Shown: positions 1 through 8,765 of the stretch, piece by piece
Numbering within the stretch: the stretch's first letter is position 1
Layout: every line of letters begins with the position of its first letter
Origin: Tissierella sp. P1
Lineage (GTDB): Bacteria > Bacillota > Clostridia > Tissierellales > Tissierellaceae
Assembly: GCF_002266425.1 (NCBI RefSeq)
Contig: NZ_NPMN01000001.1
Span: 186,001-250,000, forward strand
Direction of reading: 5' to 3'
DNA: 64,000 nt
The notes under the pieces: model-generated
What the model saw: only the letters and a program-made list of their open reading frames with translations
The model's database searches: none
Told to the model about the DNA's origin: nothing
Program-made: the position numbers and the translations under genes

Positions 1-1
1 A

Positions 2-535
2 AGCGGTTCAATGGGTGCAAGAAGGCGAATGGGAGCTGTGAAAGGAGCAGTACTCTCATTATTAAAGGATGCTTATCAGAAGAGGGATAGTATTGGGATT
101 ATTACTTTCAGAAAAGATAGGGCTGAAATATTATTAAATATTACAAGAAGTGTAGACTTAGCTGAGAAATGTCTTAGGAAACTACCTACAGGAGGAAAAA
201 CCCCCTTAGCAGCAGGGCTTTATACATGCTATCAAATTCTTAAGGCAGATAAAATAAAAAATCCAGATCCCTTGCAATACCTTATTATAGTTTCTGATGG
301 AAAGGCAAATGTTCCATTTAAAACAGAAAATCCTTTAGAAGATGCTTTTATCTTAGGGGAAAAGATAAGAAATGAGGGAATTAAAACCATGGTAATTGAT
401 ACTGAAAAAAATTATATTGAATATGGATTTGCAAAAGAACTGGCTAAGAAGATGAATGGCGAATATATAAAAATCAGTCAATTATCAAAGAATGATGTTG
501 AGACAAGTGTAAAAAGCTTGCTTAATATAAACTAA
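2..535 (+). CDS. Magnesium-chelatase-like VWA domain protein, C-terminal part (5' end outside window)
   Basis: The reading frame is open from base 2, and the first visible residues SGSMGARRR are the end of a DxSGS metal-ion-dependent adhesion motif, so the start lies before the window. The ATG at 11 is internal. The rest (GAVLSLLKDAYQKRD, LPTGGKTPLAAGL, VSDGKANV) is the von Willebrand A domain of the BchD/ChlD family. In full-length members this domain follows an AAA+ module and works with a BchI-like ATPase. Nothing here suggests chlorophyll synthesis. In anaerobes such proteins may serve cobalt or other metal insertion, or act as MoxR/VWA chaperones; this is inference. The family call is secure, the substrate unknown. 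Confidence 0.85.
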   Translation, partial: SGSMGARRRMGAVKGAVLSLLKDAYQKRDSIGIITFRKDRAEILLNITRSVDLAEKCLRKLPTGGKTPLAAGLYTCYQILKADKIKNPDPLQYLIIVSDGKANVPFKTENPLEDAFILGEKIRNEGIKTMVIDTEKNYIEYGFAKELAKKMNGEYIKISQLSKNDVETSVKSLLNIN

Positions 536-598
536 GACTCAGTTCAAGGGGAGTTTTAACTTCAACTGAACGCTAGGTCGTGTTATCTAGGGGCTATG

Positions 599-640
599 CA
601 ATTCTCATTTTTCACTTATAAAAGTGAAAAATGAGAATTG
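599..640. repeat. 19-bp perfect inverted repeat, 4-base loop
   Basis: Arms 599-617 and 622-640 are exact reverse complements around the loop ATAA. The stem can extend weakly through GGCT (592-595) and AGCC (643-646). It follows the VWA gene and precedes the lipoprotein gene, so it may terminate transcription, but no T run follows on either strand. A small palindromic insertion is the alternative. Confidence 0.55.
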
Positions 641-681
641 TAAGCCATCAGATAAATTAATAACAAAAGGAGAGAAGTCAT

Positions 682-1242
682 ATGAAAAAGATAGTATCAT
701 TATTATTAGTACTTATGTTAACAATGGGAATGGTTGTAGGATGTACAGGGAAAGATAAAAAGGGAGAAGAGAACTTACCAGCAAATAATATTCAAGGTGA
801 GAATAATAATCAAGAAAAATCAAAGTTTGAAGAAAAAGATGGTATTTTAGTATATACAGATGTGGAGAATGGACCTTTTGAGGAATCAGGATTAAAAATA
901 TCAATTAAAAAAGGCGATGATGGATATGTTGAATTTATAAAAACAGATTTAGAAGGAAATGAAACAGTAGATTATTATAAATTTGACTGTTCAACTAATA
1001 CTGTGGAGAAATATTATTATGTTTCTGCAATGGGAACAGCATTTTATTATTATTATGATTTAGAAAAAAATGAATTGGATAAAGTAGAAGATGGGGATCA
1101 TAATGATAATACTGAGAAAATGAAAAGTTCTGGTAGATGGGATAGTGCTGCTGAAAAAACAAAAGAAGAAGTAAGTATTCTCGAAGATTATTTTAAGGAA
1201 CAATATAGTATGACAATAAAAGAAGCAGTTCTAGGGAAATAA
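682..1242 (+). CDS. Putative lipoprotein of unknown function
   Basis: 186 aa. The N-terminus is a type II signal peptide: MKK, a hydrophobic stretch and a VVGC lipobox with Cys at residue 21, so the mature protein should be lipid-anchored on the outer face of the membrane. A Lys/Glu/Asn-rich linker follows, then a region rich in Tyr and acidic residues (for example YYYVSAMGTAFYYYYD). I recognise no domain. The start is set by AAAGGAGAG placed 8 bases before the ATG. It stands alone between a hairpin upstream and a terminator at 1262-1303. Confidence 0.8.
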   Translation: MKKIVSLLLVLMLTMGMVVGCTGKDKKGEENLPANNIQGENNNQEKSKFEEKDGILVYTDVENGPFEESGLKISIKKGDDGYVEFIKTDLEGNETVDYYKFDCSTNTVEKYYYVSAMGTAFYYYYDLEKNELDKVEDGDHNDNTEKMKSSGRWDSAAEKTKEEVSILEDYFKEQYSMTIKEAVLGK

Positions 1243-1261
1243 ACATATATAGATAAATGAC

Positions 1262-1303
1262 AAATACCTTTAGTTTGTGTTAGATTTCAGACTAAAGGTA
1301 TTT
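1262..1303 (+). terminator. Rho-independent terminator after the lipoprotein gene
   Basis: AAATACCTTTAGT (1262-1274) pairs exactly with ACTAAAGGTATTT (1291-1303), with a 16-base loop and a short T run. It lies 20 bases after the stop codon. Confidence 0.75.
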
Positions 1304-1377
1304 TCAGTATAAAATTTAGCATAAATTATATACTAACACAATTCATTGTTTTATGTTAAAATATAATGTGCAGGAAA

Positions 1378-1421
1378 GTAAAAATCTTGCCAACAGAACC
1401 GTCCCCCTGGCAATATTTTAC
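1378..1421. repeat. REP-like palindrome containing an ACCGTCCCC core
   Basis: Imperfect arms GTAAAAATCTTGCCA (1378-1392) and TGGCAATATTTTAC (1408-1421) enclose ACAGAACCGTCCCCC. From memory, a GGGGACGGTTCTGTT core recurs in clostridial genomes as a dispersed palindromic repeat, in some cases linked to REP-associated tyrosine transposases. No transposase lies nearby. It sits just upstream of the DUF1622 gene and could affect its expression. Confidence 0.55.
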
Positions 1422-1439
1422 AAAAGAGGAGAGAGTTAA

Positions 1440-1784
1440 GTGATAATTGAGCATTTTTTGGAAAAGATAATTCCTTATATTACTGGTTCCTTAGAGTCCA
1501 TTGGGGTGTTCATCATCACAATAGCAGCATTAAGAGGAATTTTTCAATTTATTAAAAATGGATTTGATTTTAGAGATGATGATGTAGCTATTGATTTTGC
1601 CAAGGCGATGGCACTTAGTTTAGAGTTTAAGCTAGCAGCGGAAATTATAAAGACAGTAGTAATAAGAACAATAGATGAATTCATTATACTTGCGGCGGTA
1701 GCAATACTTAGAGTAGTACTGACATTTGTATTACATTGGGAGTTAAAGAGTGGAGCAAAGACTATAGAACATGCAGAGAAATAA
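1440..1784 (+). CDS. DUF1622 family membrane protein
   Basis: 114 aa, which fits DUF1622 (about 110-125 aa). Three hydrophobic segments are visible: roughly residues 13-32 (TGSLESIGVFIITIAAL), the amphipathic stretch DDVAIDFAKAMALSLEFKLAAEI, and residues 78-100 (EFIILAAVAILRVVLTFVLHW). The start is GTG, preceded by GAGGAGAGAG at good spacing. The function of the family is unknown. The gene stands alone with a REP-like palindrome in front. Confidence 0.8.
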   Translation: MIIEHFLEKIIPYITGSLESIGVFIITIAALRGIFQFIKNGFDFRDDDVAIDFAKAMALSLEFKLAAEIIKTVVIRTIDEFIILAAVAILRVVLTFVLHWELKSGAKTIEHAEK

Positions 1785-1838
1785 AATTATAAAATTTTAT
1801 ATTATCTAGAGAGAAACATTAACAGCTGGGGGGATATT

Positions 1839-2747
1839 ATGATTAGACCAATTATTATAGATTGCGATCCAGGATTAGATGACTCAATAGCATTGATAGC
1901 TGCTCATAAGGTACAGGATATAGAAGTAGTTGGAATAACAACTGTAGCTGGAAATGCTAGTTTAGAAAATACTAGCAAAAATGCATTAAATTTATTACAT
2001 ACAATAGGATGGGAGTTACCAGTTATAATTGGATCAGAACATCCTTTAATTAGAGAGCGGAATTTATCAAATAAAAAAACTGGTATAGGAGAGGTAGTAT
2101 TACAAGAATCTAATAGAGAATTTTACAAAATAGATGTAACGGATTTTATATATGAAGAAGCTAAAAAGCATGACGGTAACCTAGAGATTCTTGCTTTAGC
2201 TCCCATGACCAATATTGCAAAAACACTAATAAGATATCCAGATATAAAACCATTGATTAAGTCTATCACTTTTATGGGTGGAACAACTAGGGCAGGTAAT
2301 ATTACACCATCAGCCGAATTTAATATGTATATAGATCCTCATGCGGTAGATATAGTGTTTAAATCTGGAATACCACTTACTATGGTAGGATTAGATGTAA
2401 CTAAAAAAGCGTATTTGCAATTAGAAGATATAGATTACTTTAAATCATTTAACAATCCTCATGGTCAATTAATTGCTGAACTTCTTATGGCTATACATAA
2501 TAGAGAATGTCTATGTGGAGAAAAGGCTATTGAAATCCATGATGCAGTAGCTCTTGCAGTCATGGTTCTGCCGGAACTAGCGAAGAAGAAAAAATTCGGT
2601 GTATCAATAGAAATAAACAATAAACAAAGCTTAGGCATGTTGTTATTGGATTATAGGAATATTTCTGATGAAGAAAAGAATATAGATATATCAATAGATA
2701 TAGATGTTGATAAGTTTAAAAATTGGTTAAAAGGGCTGAATTGTTAA
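1839..2747 (+). CDS. Inosine/uridine-preferring nucleoside hydrolase
   Basis: 302 aa, normal length for the IunH/RihA-C family of calcium-dependent N-ribohydrolases, which split nucleosides to base and ribose in the cytoplasm. The signature DCDPGLDD is at residues 8-15. Other family blocks are LALAPMTNIAK, FMGGTTRAGNITPSAEFNMYID-type sequence and an HDAVALAV segment near residue 231 that holds the final metal ligand. A GGGGGGA ribosome binding site precedes the ATG. The preferred nucleoside cannot be read from the sequence. Confidence 0.9.
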   Translation: MIRPIIIDCDPGLDDSIALIAAHKVQDIEVVGITTVAGNASLENTSKNALNLLHTIGWELPVIIGSEHPLIRERNLSNKKTGIGEVVLQESNREFYKIDVTDFIYEEAKKHDGNLEILALAPMTNIAKTLIRYPDIKPLIKSITFMGGTTRAGNITPSAEFNMYIDPHAVDIVFKSGIPLTMVGLDVTKKAYLQLEDIDYFKSFNNPHGQLIAELLMAIHNRECLCGEKAIEIHDAVALAVMVLPELAKKKKFGVSIEINNKQSLGMLLLDYRNISDEEKNIDISIDIDVDKFKNWLKGLNC

Positions 2748-2834
2748 AAATTGACCCTAAAATCAAAAAACTTAATACAATTAATGATATATTTGATATA
2801 ATATTATTGTACTATATTTGATAGGAGGGATTCC

Positions 2835-3371
2835 ATGAAAAAGCTTTTAACAGGTAATGAAGCTATTGCAAGAGGAGCTTATGAAGCAGGATGTTTAGTG
2901 GCAGCAGCGTATCCAGGTACACCAAGCACTGAAATTCTTGAAAACATCTCACAATACGAAGAAATATATTCAGAATGGTCCACCAATGAAAAGGTTGCTT
3001 TAGAGGTTGGAGCAGGGGCATCCATAGCAGGAGCTAGATCTTTAGTTGCAATGAAACATGTAGGGTTAAATGTGGCAGCAGACCCGTTATTTACCATTGC
3101 ATACGAAGGAGTAAATGGAGGACTTATAGTAATCACTGCTGATGAGCCAGGTATGCATAGTTCACAGAACGAACAAGACAATAGACTATTTGCACCTCAT
3201 GCAAAGGTAGCTATGGTAGAACCATCAGATAGTCAAGAATGTAAAGATTTTATAAAACATGCTTTTGAAATATCCGAAACTTATGATACTCCAGTATTAT
3301 TTAAAGTAACTACTAGGGTTTGTCATAGTAAGGGTGTAGTAGAATTAGGAGAAAGAGTCCCAGTAGGATAA
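2835..3371 (+). CDS. iorA: Indolepyruvate:ferredoxin oxidoreductase alpha subunit, N-terminal fragment (frameshifted)
   Basis: 178 aa matching the first third of IorA, beginning LLTGNEAIARGAYEAG, with the pyrimidine-binding core YPGTPSTEILE and NEKVALEVGAGASIAGARS. IorAB oxidatively decarboxylates aryl pyruvates from Trp, Phe and Tyr to aryl acetyl-CoA, reducing ferredoxin. The frame stops at 3371 after GERVPVG, while the continuation KEYVKDPKKYIMVPAN is read in another frame just downstream. One additional G in the GG at 3366-3367 would give GIKEYVKDPKKY and one uninterrupted protein of about 590 aa, the usual length. A consensus error is the simplest reading. Confidence 0.88.
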   Translation: MKKLLTGNEAIARGAYEAGCLVAAAYPGTPSTEILENISQYEEIYSEWSTNEKVALEVGAGASIAGARSLVAMKHVGLNVAADPLFTIAYEGVNGGLIVITADEPGMHSSQNEQDNRLFAPHAKVAMVEPSDSQECKDFIKHAFEISETYDTPVLFKVTTRVCHSKGVVELGERVPVG

Positions 3372-3379
3372 AGGAGTAT

Positions 3380-4609
3380 GTGAAGGACCCTAAGAAATAC
3401 ATAATGGTACCAGCAAATTCCAAGGCAAAACATATAGAAATGGAAGCAGATAGAATTCCAAGGCTTAGGGAATACTCAAACAATAGTCCATTAAATAAAA
3501 TCGAATGGAACGATAGAAAAATAGGTATTATAACATCCGGTGCATCATATCTTCATGCGAAAGAAGTATTTGGAGATACGGTTTCTTACTTAAAGGTAGG
3601 ATTTAGTTGGCCACTACCAGATAAATTATTTAAAGAGTTTAGTGATGGTGTGGACAAACTATATGTAATAGAAGAAAATGAACCTTACATGGAACAATTT
3701 ATTAAGGCCATGGGAATAGAATGTATTGGAAAAGAAATATTCTCAGTATGTGGAGAAATAAACCCACAAATTATAAGGGAAGTAATGTTAGGTGAAAAAG
3801 TAGAAGTTGAACATAAATTAGATTTGGAAGTATCCTCAAGACCACCAGCACTATGTGCAGGATGTCCACATAGAGGTATATTCTATGCATTATCTAAACA
3901 TAAAAATAAGGTAGTGGTTACATCTGATATAGGCTGCTATACCTTAGGAGCTATGCCACCGCTGGGCATGGGAGATACAGTAATATGTATGGGTGCTGGA
4001 ATCACTGCAGGTATTGGTTTTGATAAGGTTAACCAAATGGCAGATAGAGGAAAGAAAGTATTTGGTTTTGTAGGAGATTCCACATTCTTCCATTCTGGAA
4101 TGACAGGGTTAGTTAATGCAGTATATAATAAGAGTAATATGGTTGTAGTAATTCTTGATAATAGAATCACTGCCATGACAGGACATCAGGAAAACCCAGG
4201 TACAGGAAAGAATATATCTGGTGTAGAATCACCAATGATCGATATAGAAGGCTTAGTAAAAGCAATAGGAGTAAAGGAAGAAAATATAAGAGTTATAGAT
4301 CCATATAATATGGATGCAAATACAAATGCAGTAAAGGATGCATTGGAAGCTACAGAACCATTTGTAATCATTACAAAGCAACCTTGCGCACTTATTAAAG
4401 ATGTACAAAAAAGAAGAGCAAATTTATATTGTCAAGTAAATCAGGAAAAATGTAGAAAATGTAAGACTTGTCTAAGAATAGGCTGTCCAGCTATATCTAT
4501 GAAGGATAATGTAGTTAGTATGGATACTGCAATGTGTAATGGCTGTACAGTATGTCTACAAGTATGTCCATTTAAAGCTATAGAATCTTTTGGGAAAGAG
4601 GTGATTTAA
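3380..4609 (+). CDS. iorA: Indolepyruvate:ferredoxin oxidoreductase alpha subunit, C-terminal fragment
   Basis: 409 aa forming the remainder of IorA. It has the thiamine diphosphate site (GDSTFFHSGMTGLVNAVYN followed by VVVILDNRITAMTGHQ), CAGCPHRG upstream, and two 4Fe-4S ferredoxin motifs at the C-terminus: C-x2-C-x2-C-x4-CP (CRKCKTCLRIGCP) and C-x2-C-x2-C-x3-CP (CNGCTVCLQVCP). The nominal GTG start at 3380 is an artefact of the upstream frameshift, because homology runs through it. The stop abuts the iorB start, which shows coupled expression. Confidence 0.9.
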   Translation: MKDPKKYIMVPANSKAKHIEMEADRIPRLREYSNNSPLNKIEWNDRKIGIITSGASYLHAKEVFGDTVSYLKVGFSWPLPDKLFKEFSDGVDKLYVIEENEPYMEQFIKAMGIECIGKEIFSVCGEINPQIIREVMLGEKVEVEHKLDLEVSSRPPALCAGCPHRGIFYALSKHKNKVVVTSDIGCYTLGAMPPLGMGDTVICMGAGITAGIGFDKVNQMADRGKKVFGFVGDSTFFHSGMTGLVNAVYNKSNMVVVILDNRITAMTGHQENPGTGKNISGVESPMIDIEGLVKAIGVKEENIRVIDPYNMDANTNAVKDALEATEPFVIITKQPCALIKDVQKRRANLYCQVNQEKCRKCKTCLRIGCPAISMKDNVVSMDTAMCNGCTVCLQVCPFKAIESFGKEVI

Positions 4610-5179
4610 TTGACAAAATCTTTACTTTTAGTAGGTGTAGGAGGGCAAGGTACTATTTTAGTATCTAAAATATTATCAGAAGGACTCTTAGAAGAAGGCT
4701 ATGATGTAAAAATGTCAGAAATCCATGGTATGGCTCAAAGAGGTGGTAGTGTTACCACTCAAATTAGATTTGGAGATAAGGTATACTCACCAACTATAAA
4801 TCTAGGAGAAGCAGATGTACTAGTATCCTTCGAAAAACTAGAAGCAGCAAGATACGTACCTCAATTAAAGAAAGATGGAACATTAATAGTTAACGAAGAA
4901 GAAATGTGGCCATTACCAGTATTAGCGGGATTTGAAAAATATCCTGAAGGGATAATGGAAGAATTAAAATCTAAAATAAATAATGTAATATCTATAAATG
5001 CAAGAAGTATAGCTGAGGAACTTGGTGAGCCAAGATCCCAAAATATTGTAATGTTAGGTCTTATAGTTAAAGCATTAGGCTTAGAAAATATAGATTGGAA
5101 GAGTAAGATCAAGAAGTTTCTTCCAGAAAGAGTACATGAAGTAAACATTAAAGCATTTGAAAGAGGAATAAATTCATAA
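4610..5179 (+). CDS. iorB: Indolepyruvate:ferredoxin oxidoreductase beta subunit
   Basis: 189 aa, normal for IorB. The start is TTG directly after the iorA stop, with GAAAGAGGTG as ribosome binding site. Family features are GVGGQGTILVSKILSEG near the N-terminus, the conserved EIHGMAQRGGSV, and SFEKLEAARY. It forms the gamma-domain partner of IorA in the ferredoxin-linked 2-keto acid oxidoreductase. With IorA it implies amino acid fermentation with aryl acids as products and reduced ferredoxin for energy conservation. Confidence 0.92.
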   Translation: MTKSLLLVGVGGQGTILVSKILSEGLLEEGYDVKMSEIHGMAQRGGSVTTQIRFGDKVYSPTINLGEADVLVSFEKLEAARYVPQLKKDGTLIVNEEEMWPLPVLAGFEKYPEGIMEELKSKINNVISINARSIAEELGEPRSQNIVMLGLIVKALGLENIDWKSKIKKFLPERVHEVNIKAFERGINS

Positions 5180-5219
5180 AAATAGTGGATACACCCATAT
5201 GGGTGTATCCACTATTTTT
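5178..5219 (+). terminator. Terminator of the iorAB operon
   Basis: A perfect 21-bp palindrome centred between 5198 and 5199 (stem core AGTGGATACACCCAT) with A and T runs at its outer ends. It overlaps the iorB stop codon and could work in both directions. Confidence 0.85.
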
Positions 5220-5429
5220 ATGGAACAAAATTTATTAAATATTTGTAACAAATATTAAAATGTGAGAAAAACCAAGAATAAGATAGAAAATCAAAGATAA
5301 ATAAAGAGAAGTTTATTATTGATAGTCAATATATTATTTATTTTCACTCCTATAGGTCATAGGAGGCATTATTTGAGTTTACATAAGATATAGGAGGAGT
5401 ATAATAGTTTAGTCAAGGAGTGATTAGTT

Positions 5430-5747
5430 ATGGATGAAATTATCAACAAGATAATAAACATTGATAAGGAAACTGTAAGGATGAAGCTAAAGACTGAAGA
5501 GATCATAGGGGATAAGGAAAAGGAATTAAAAGAAACTCTTCAGGAATTAGAAAAAAAATATATGGAAGAAGGTAGATTAGAAGGGGAAAAAACTTACAAT
5601 GAGATCATAAGAAATGGAGAATCAGAAATCGAAAGGTTGAAATCTCAGGATGTTGAAACCTTAGAAAGAATAGATAAGGTATATAAAGGAAGTAAGGATA
5701 AATTAATAGAGGGCCTATGGAATAGTTTATTTAGAGGCAAAGAATAG
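5430..5747 (+). CDS. V-type ATPase subunit G/H-like peripheral stalk protein
   Basis: 105 aa, highly charged, predicted to be almost wholly alpha-helical coiled coil (EKELKETLQELEKKYMEEG). Its place as the first gene of a V/A-type ATPase operon, and its size, match the AhaH/NtpH-type subunit that pairs with subunit E to form the peripheral stalks. Sequence conservation in this family is weak, so the call relies on context. The ribosome binding site is AAGGAGTGA. The 250 bases upstream hold an inverted CCTAT/ATAGG element (about 5350-5367) but no clear promoter that I can defend. Confidence 0.7.
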   Translation: MDEIINKIINIDKETVRMKLKTEEIIGDKEKELKETLQELEKKYMEEGRLEGEKTYNEIIRNGESEIERLKSQDVETLERIDKVYKGSKDKLIEGLWNSLFRGKE

Positions 5748-5757
5748 AGGTAGAATC

Positions 5758-6813
5758 ATGAGCAATGAAAGAAGATTTGCAGCTATAAACACTAAAATAA
5801 GAGTTTTACGATCAAAATCATTAGATAGAAAAGATTATATAAATCTGATGGAAAAGAAAAACGTAAAAGAACAAATTGCCTATCTGAAAGAGAATACTAT
5901 CTATAAGGAAGAATTAAGTAAAATAGAGGAATTAGATAATATTCAGCAGGTGGAAATAGAGCTAGAACGTCACCTAATAAACCAATTTGAAAAAATAATA
6001 AGATATTTTACTGACGACTATAGAAAACTATTCAGAGCTTTAATGCTAAGGTATGAGATTGAGGACCTAAAACTATATCTAAGAGCATTAGAGAGAAAAG
6101 AGGACCTTAATAAAATAGAAGGCTTAAGCTTACTAAAGGAAAAATATTATAGTTTTAATCTAAAAAAATTGAAATCTTCTCATAGTATAGAAGAGTTTAT
6201 CGAAAACTTGAAGGGAACTATTTACTATGATGCTTTAAACACTTACAAAGAAGAAGAACATGCAAAGATTATATTTTATATGGAGATGAATTTAGATAGA
6301 CTATACTTTAATTCTTTAAAATCTGAATCTAAGAATCTAAAGAAGGAAGATAGAATAATATTCGAAAAAATCCTTGGAATAAACGAAGATTTATTAAATA
6401 TTGAATGGATTTATAGAGGTATTAAATTCTATAACTTACTTCCAGAGGAGTTAATAAACTTTACATTACCCCATGGATATGAATTTAATTATAAGAAATT
6501 AAAAAAGATGTGCTACTCAACAGAGGAAGAATTAAAAGAAATAGTTTTACAGACAGAGTATGATTTCTTATTTGATACTGAAAAAGATGTAGATTTATAC
6601 ATGGAAAGAAGAATTCAAAGATATTTGTATTATAGATTTTTAAATGCCTTTAAAAAAGCAAAATTAGATATAACTTTATCCATTGCTTATATTCATCTTT
6701 TAGAGTATGAAATAAGAGATATTATTTCTATGTTGGAAGCTAAAAAATATGGATTAACTTTACAAGAAACAAAAAATTATTTAGTAAGGAAAGTCGAAGG
6801 AAGTGATGAGTAA
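5758..6813 (+). CDS. V-type ATPase subunit C (AC39/NtpC family)
   Basis: 351 aa, the usual length for NtpC/AhaC, the funnel-shaped socket joining the central rotor stalk to the membrane ring. The family pattern can be seen in NTKIRVLRSKSLDRKDYINLM near the N-terminus and in the C-terminal segment TLSIAYIHLLEYEIRDIISMLEAKKYGL, which is strongly conserved. Rich in Lys, Glu, Leu and Tyr with no membrane segment. The stop overlaps the next start by one base (TAATG). Confidence 0.88.
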   Translation: MSNERRFAAINTKIRVLRSKSLDRKDYINLMEKKNVKEQIAYLKENTIYKEELSKIEELDNIQQVEIELERHLINQFEKIIRYFTDDYRKLFRALMLRYEIEDLKLYLRALERKEDLNKIEGLSLLKEKYYSFNLKKLKSSHSIEEFIENLKGTIYYDALNTYKEEEHAKIIFYMEMNLDRLYFNSLKSESKNLKKEDRIIFEKILGINEDLLNIEWIYRGIKFYNLLPEELINFTLPHGYEFNYKKLKKMCYSTEEELKEIVLQTEYDFLFDTEKDVDLYMERRIQRYLYYRFLNAFKKAKLDITLSIAYIHLLEYEIRDIISMLEAKKYGLTLQETKNYLVRKVEGSDE

Positions 6814-8750
6814 TGTCTGTTGAAAAGATGACCATGATGAATGTCATCGGAAATATCTCAGATGTAGATAATGTGTTAAAAGATATAATTCTATCAGGTA
6901 AAGTAGATTTAGTATCTGCATTATCACAAATAGAAGATAATAGTTTCGTTTTTAATGTAAAGGATGAAAATCTAGAGAAAGTTATAGATTTAAACTATAT
7001 TACATCCTTTTCAAAGGATAAAAACTATGAAGAACTTCTTAAAAAAGGGGAAGAATTAGAATCAATTTTAAATATGAAATCTAATTATATGGAATCTAAT
7101 CTAAAGGTGGATATAGATATACTCAAGGCATCTGATGAATTGAGCCGTATATATGAAGAAGTAAAGATGCCTAGTGAAGAGTTAAAGAAAGCTCAAGAAG
7201 AACTAGGAGAAATTGAAGATTTTTACAAAAGCTTTTCTAATATTAGGGATATCAATATTCCCATAGAGAATTTAAGAAGTCTATCACATTTTGATTTTAG
7301 ATTTGGAATTCTATCTAAAGAAGATAGAATAAAGCTTAAGAAAAATTATGAGAATATCTTAGCGATTATCCTTCATACTGGAACTGGAAAGGAAGGAGAA
7401 GTTTATTTAACTATATATCCTTCAAACATAAGAGAAGAAATGAATAGAATTCTAAGATCCTTGAATTTTAAAGAAATCCAAGTTCCAGAGGAATACAAGG
7501 GAACACCAATAGAGATGGTTAAGTACCTAAAGGCTAAGAAAGAAAGATTACAAAAAGATATAGACTCTTTGGAAAGAAAATTATCTAATTTAAAAGAAAT
7601 TCATCAAGATGCAATTATATCAGCAGTGAATCAATTAAAAACAAAGGAAAAAATAGAGGATATTAAAGAAGAATTAGCTAGATCTAATAAGTTCTTCTAT
7701 CTTTCGGGATGGGTGTCTAAGAAGGATAAAGAAAAGCTTGGAGAAATCCTAAAAGGATATAAGGATATGCTAGTGATGTTTAAGGATGAAACAGACCTTA
7801 CACCTCCTACTAAACTTAGAAATATCTGGCTTTTTAAACCCTTTGAATCTTTAGTTAAGATGTATGGAATGCCGTCTTATAACGAACTAGACCCTACTCC
7901 ATTTTTGTCTCTTTCCTATATGTTTTTATTTGGAGCTATGTTTGGAGATTTGGGGCAAGGCCTTATATTACTTTTAGGAGGAGTACTTCTAGGTCGTAAA
8001 AACAAAATGTTTGGTGGATTATTAGGGCGTCTAGGACTTAGTTCCATGGTATTCGGAACTTTATACGGGGCAGTATTTGGCATAGAAACTATTTTGCCAG
8101 CACTTTTAATTAAGCCCTTTGAAAATATTAATACTGTTTTAGTATCAGCTATATTTATAGGTATAGCACTTATACTTATATCCTATATCTATGGAATGAT
8201 AAATAGTGTCAAAAGAAAAGACATGGAAGATGGTTTATTTGGAAAAGAAGGCTTAGCAGGATTTTTATTTTATCTGTGTTTGCTTATTTTAATAGGTGGA
8301 AATCTTTTAAAGAAACCTATACTCTCCATGGAGGTAGGTGTAGTAATTATTATACTATGTATAGCTGTCATGGTATTTAAACAACCATTGACTCACTTAA
8401 TAAAGGGTAAACGTCCTCTTCATGGTGAAGATATTACTGGATACTATATAGAATCTGTATTTTCTATTATAGAGACTTTACTCAGTATGCTAAGTGGTAC
8501 AGTATCTTTCATTAGGGTAGGAGCCTTTGCTTTAACTCACGTTGGCTTATTTATAGCCTTTGAGACCATAGGTCATATGATAGGAACTACGGCAGGTAAT
8601 ATCATAGTACTGATTATAGGTAACATTGTAATCATAGGTATGGAGGGACTTATAGTATTTATTCAAGGTCTAAGACTTCAATACTATGAGCTATTCAGCA
8701 GATATTACAAGGGTGAAGGCAGGGAATTTAAACCTGTAAATATTAAATAA
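6813..8750 (+). CDS. V-type ATPase subunit I (membrane stator subunit a)
   Basis: 645 aa with the two-part build of NtpI/AtpI. A cytosolic N-terminal half (about residues 1-350) contains coiled coils such as LQKDIDSLERKLSNLKEIHQ. A C-terminal half carries about seven transmembrane helices, starting at FLSLSYMFLFGAMFGDLGQG, a family hallmark. The late helix segment TVSFIRVGAFALTHVGL holds the conserved Arg that faces the ion-carrying Glu of the K ring. It forms the half-channels for ion passage. Translationally coupled to subunit C. Confidence 0.93.
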   Translation: MSVEKMTMMNVIGNISDVDNVLKDIILSGKVDLVSALSQIEDNSFVFNVKDENLEKVIDLNYITSFSKDKNYEELLKKGEELESILNMKSNYMESNLKVDIDILKASDELSRIYEEVKMPSEELKKAQEELGEIEDFYKSFSNIRDINIPIENLRSLSHFDFRFGILSKEDRIKLKKNYENILAIILHTGTGKEGEVYLTIYPSNIREEMNRILRSLNFKEIQVPEEYKGTPIEMVKYLKAKKERLQKDIDSLERKLSNLKEIHQDAIISAVNQLKTKEKIEDIKEELARSNKFFYLSGWVSKKDKEKLGEILKGYKDMLVMFKDETDLTPPTKLRNIWLFKPFESLVKMYGMPSYNELDPTPFLSLSYMFLFGAMFGDLGQGLILLLGGVLLGRKNKMFGGLLGRLGLSSMVFGTLYGAVFGIETILPALLIKPFENINTVLVSAIFIGIALILISYIYGMINSVKRKDMEDGLFGKEGLAGFLFYLCLLILIGGNLLKKPILSMEVGVVIIILCIAVMVFKQPLTHLIKGKRPLHGEDITGYYIESVFSIIETLLSMLSGTVSFIRVGAFALTHVGLFIAFETIGHMIGTTAGNIIVLIIGNIVIIGMEGLIVFIQGLRLQYYELFSRYYKGEGREFKPVNIK

Positions 8751-8765
8751 TTAGGAGGAATTGAA

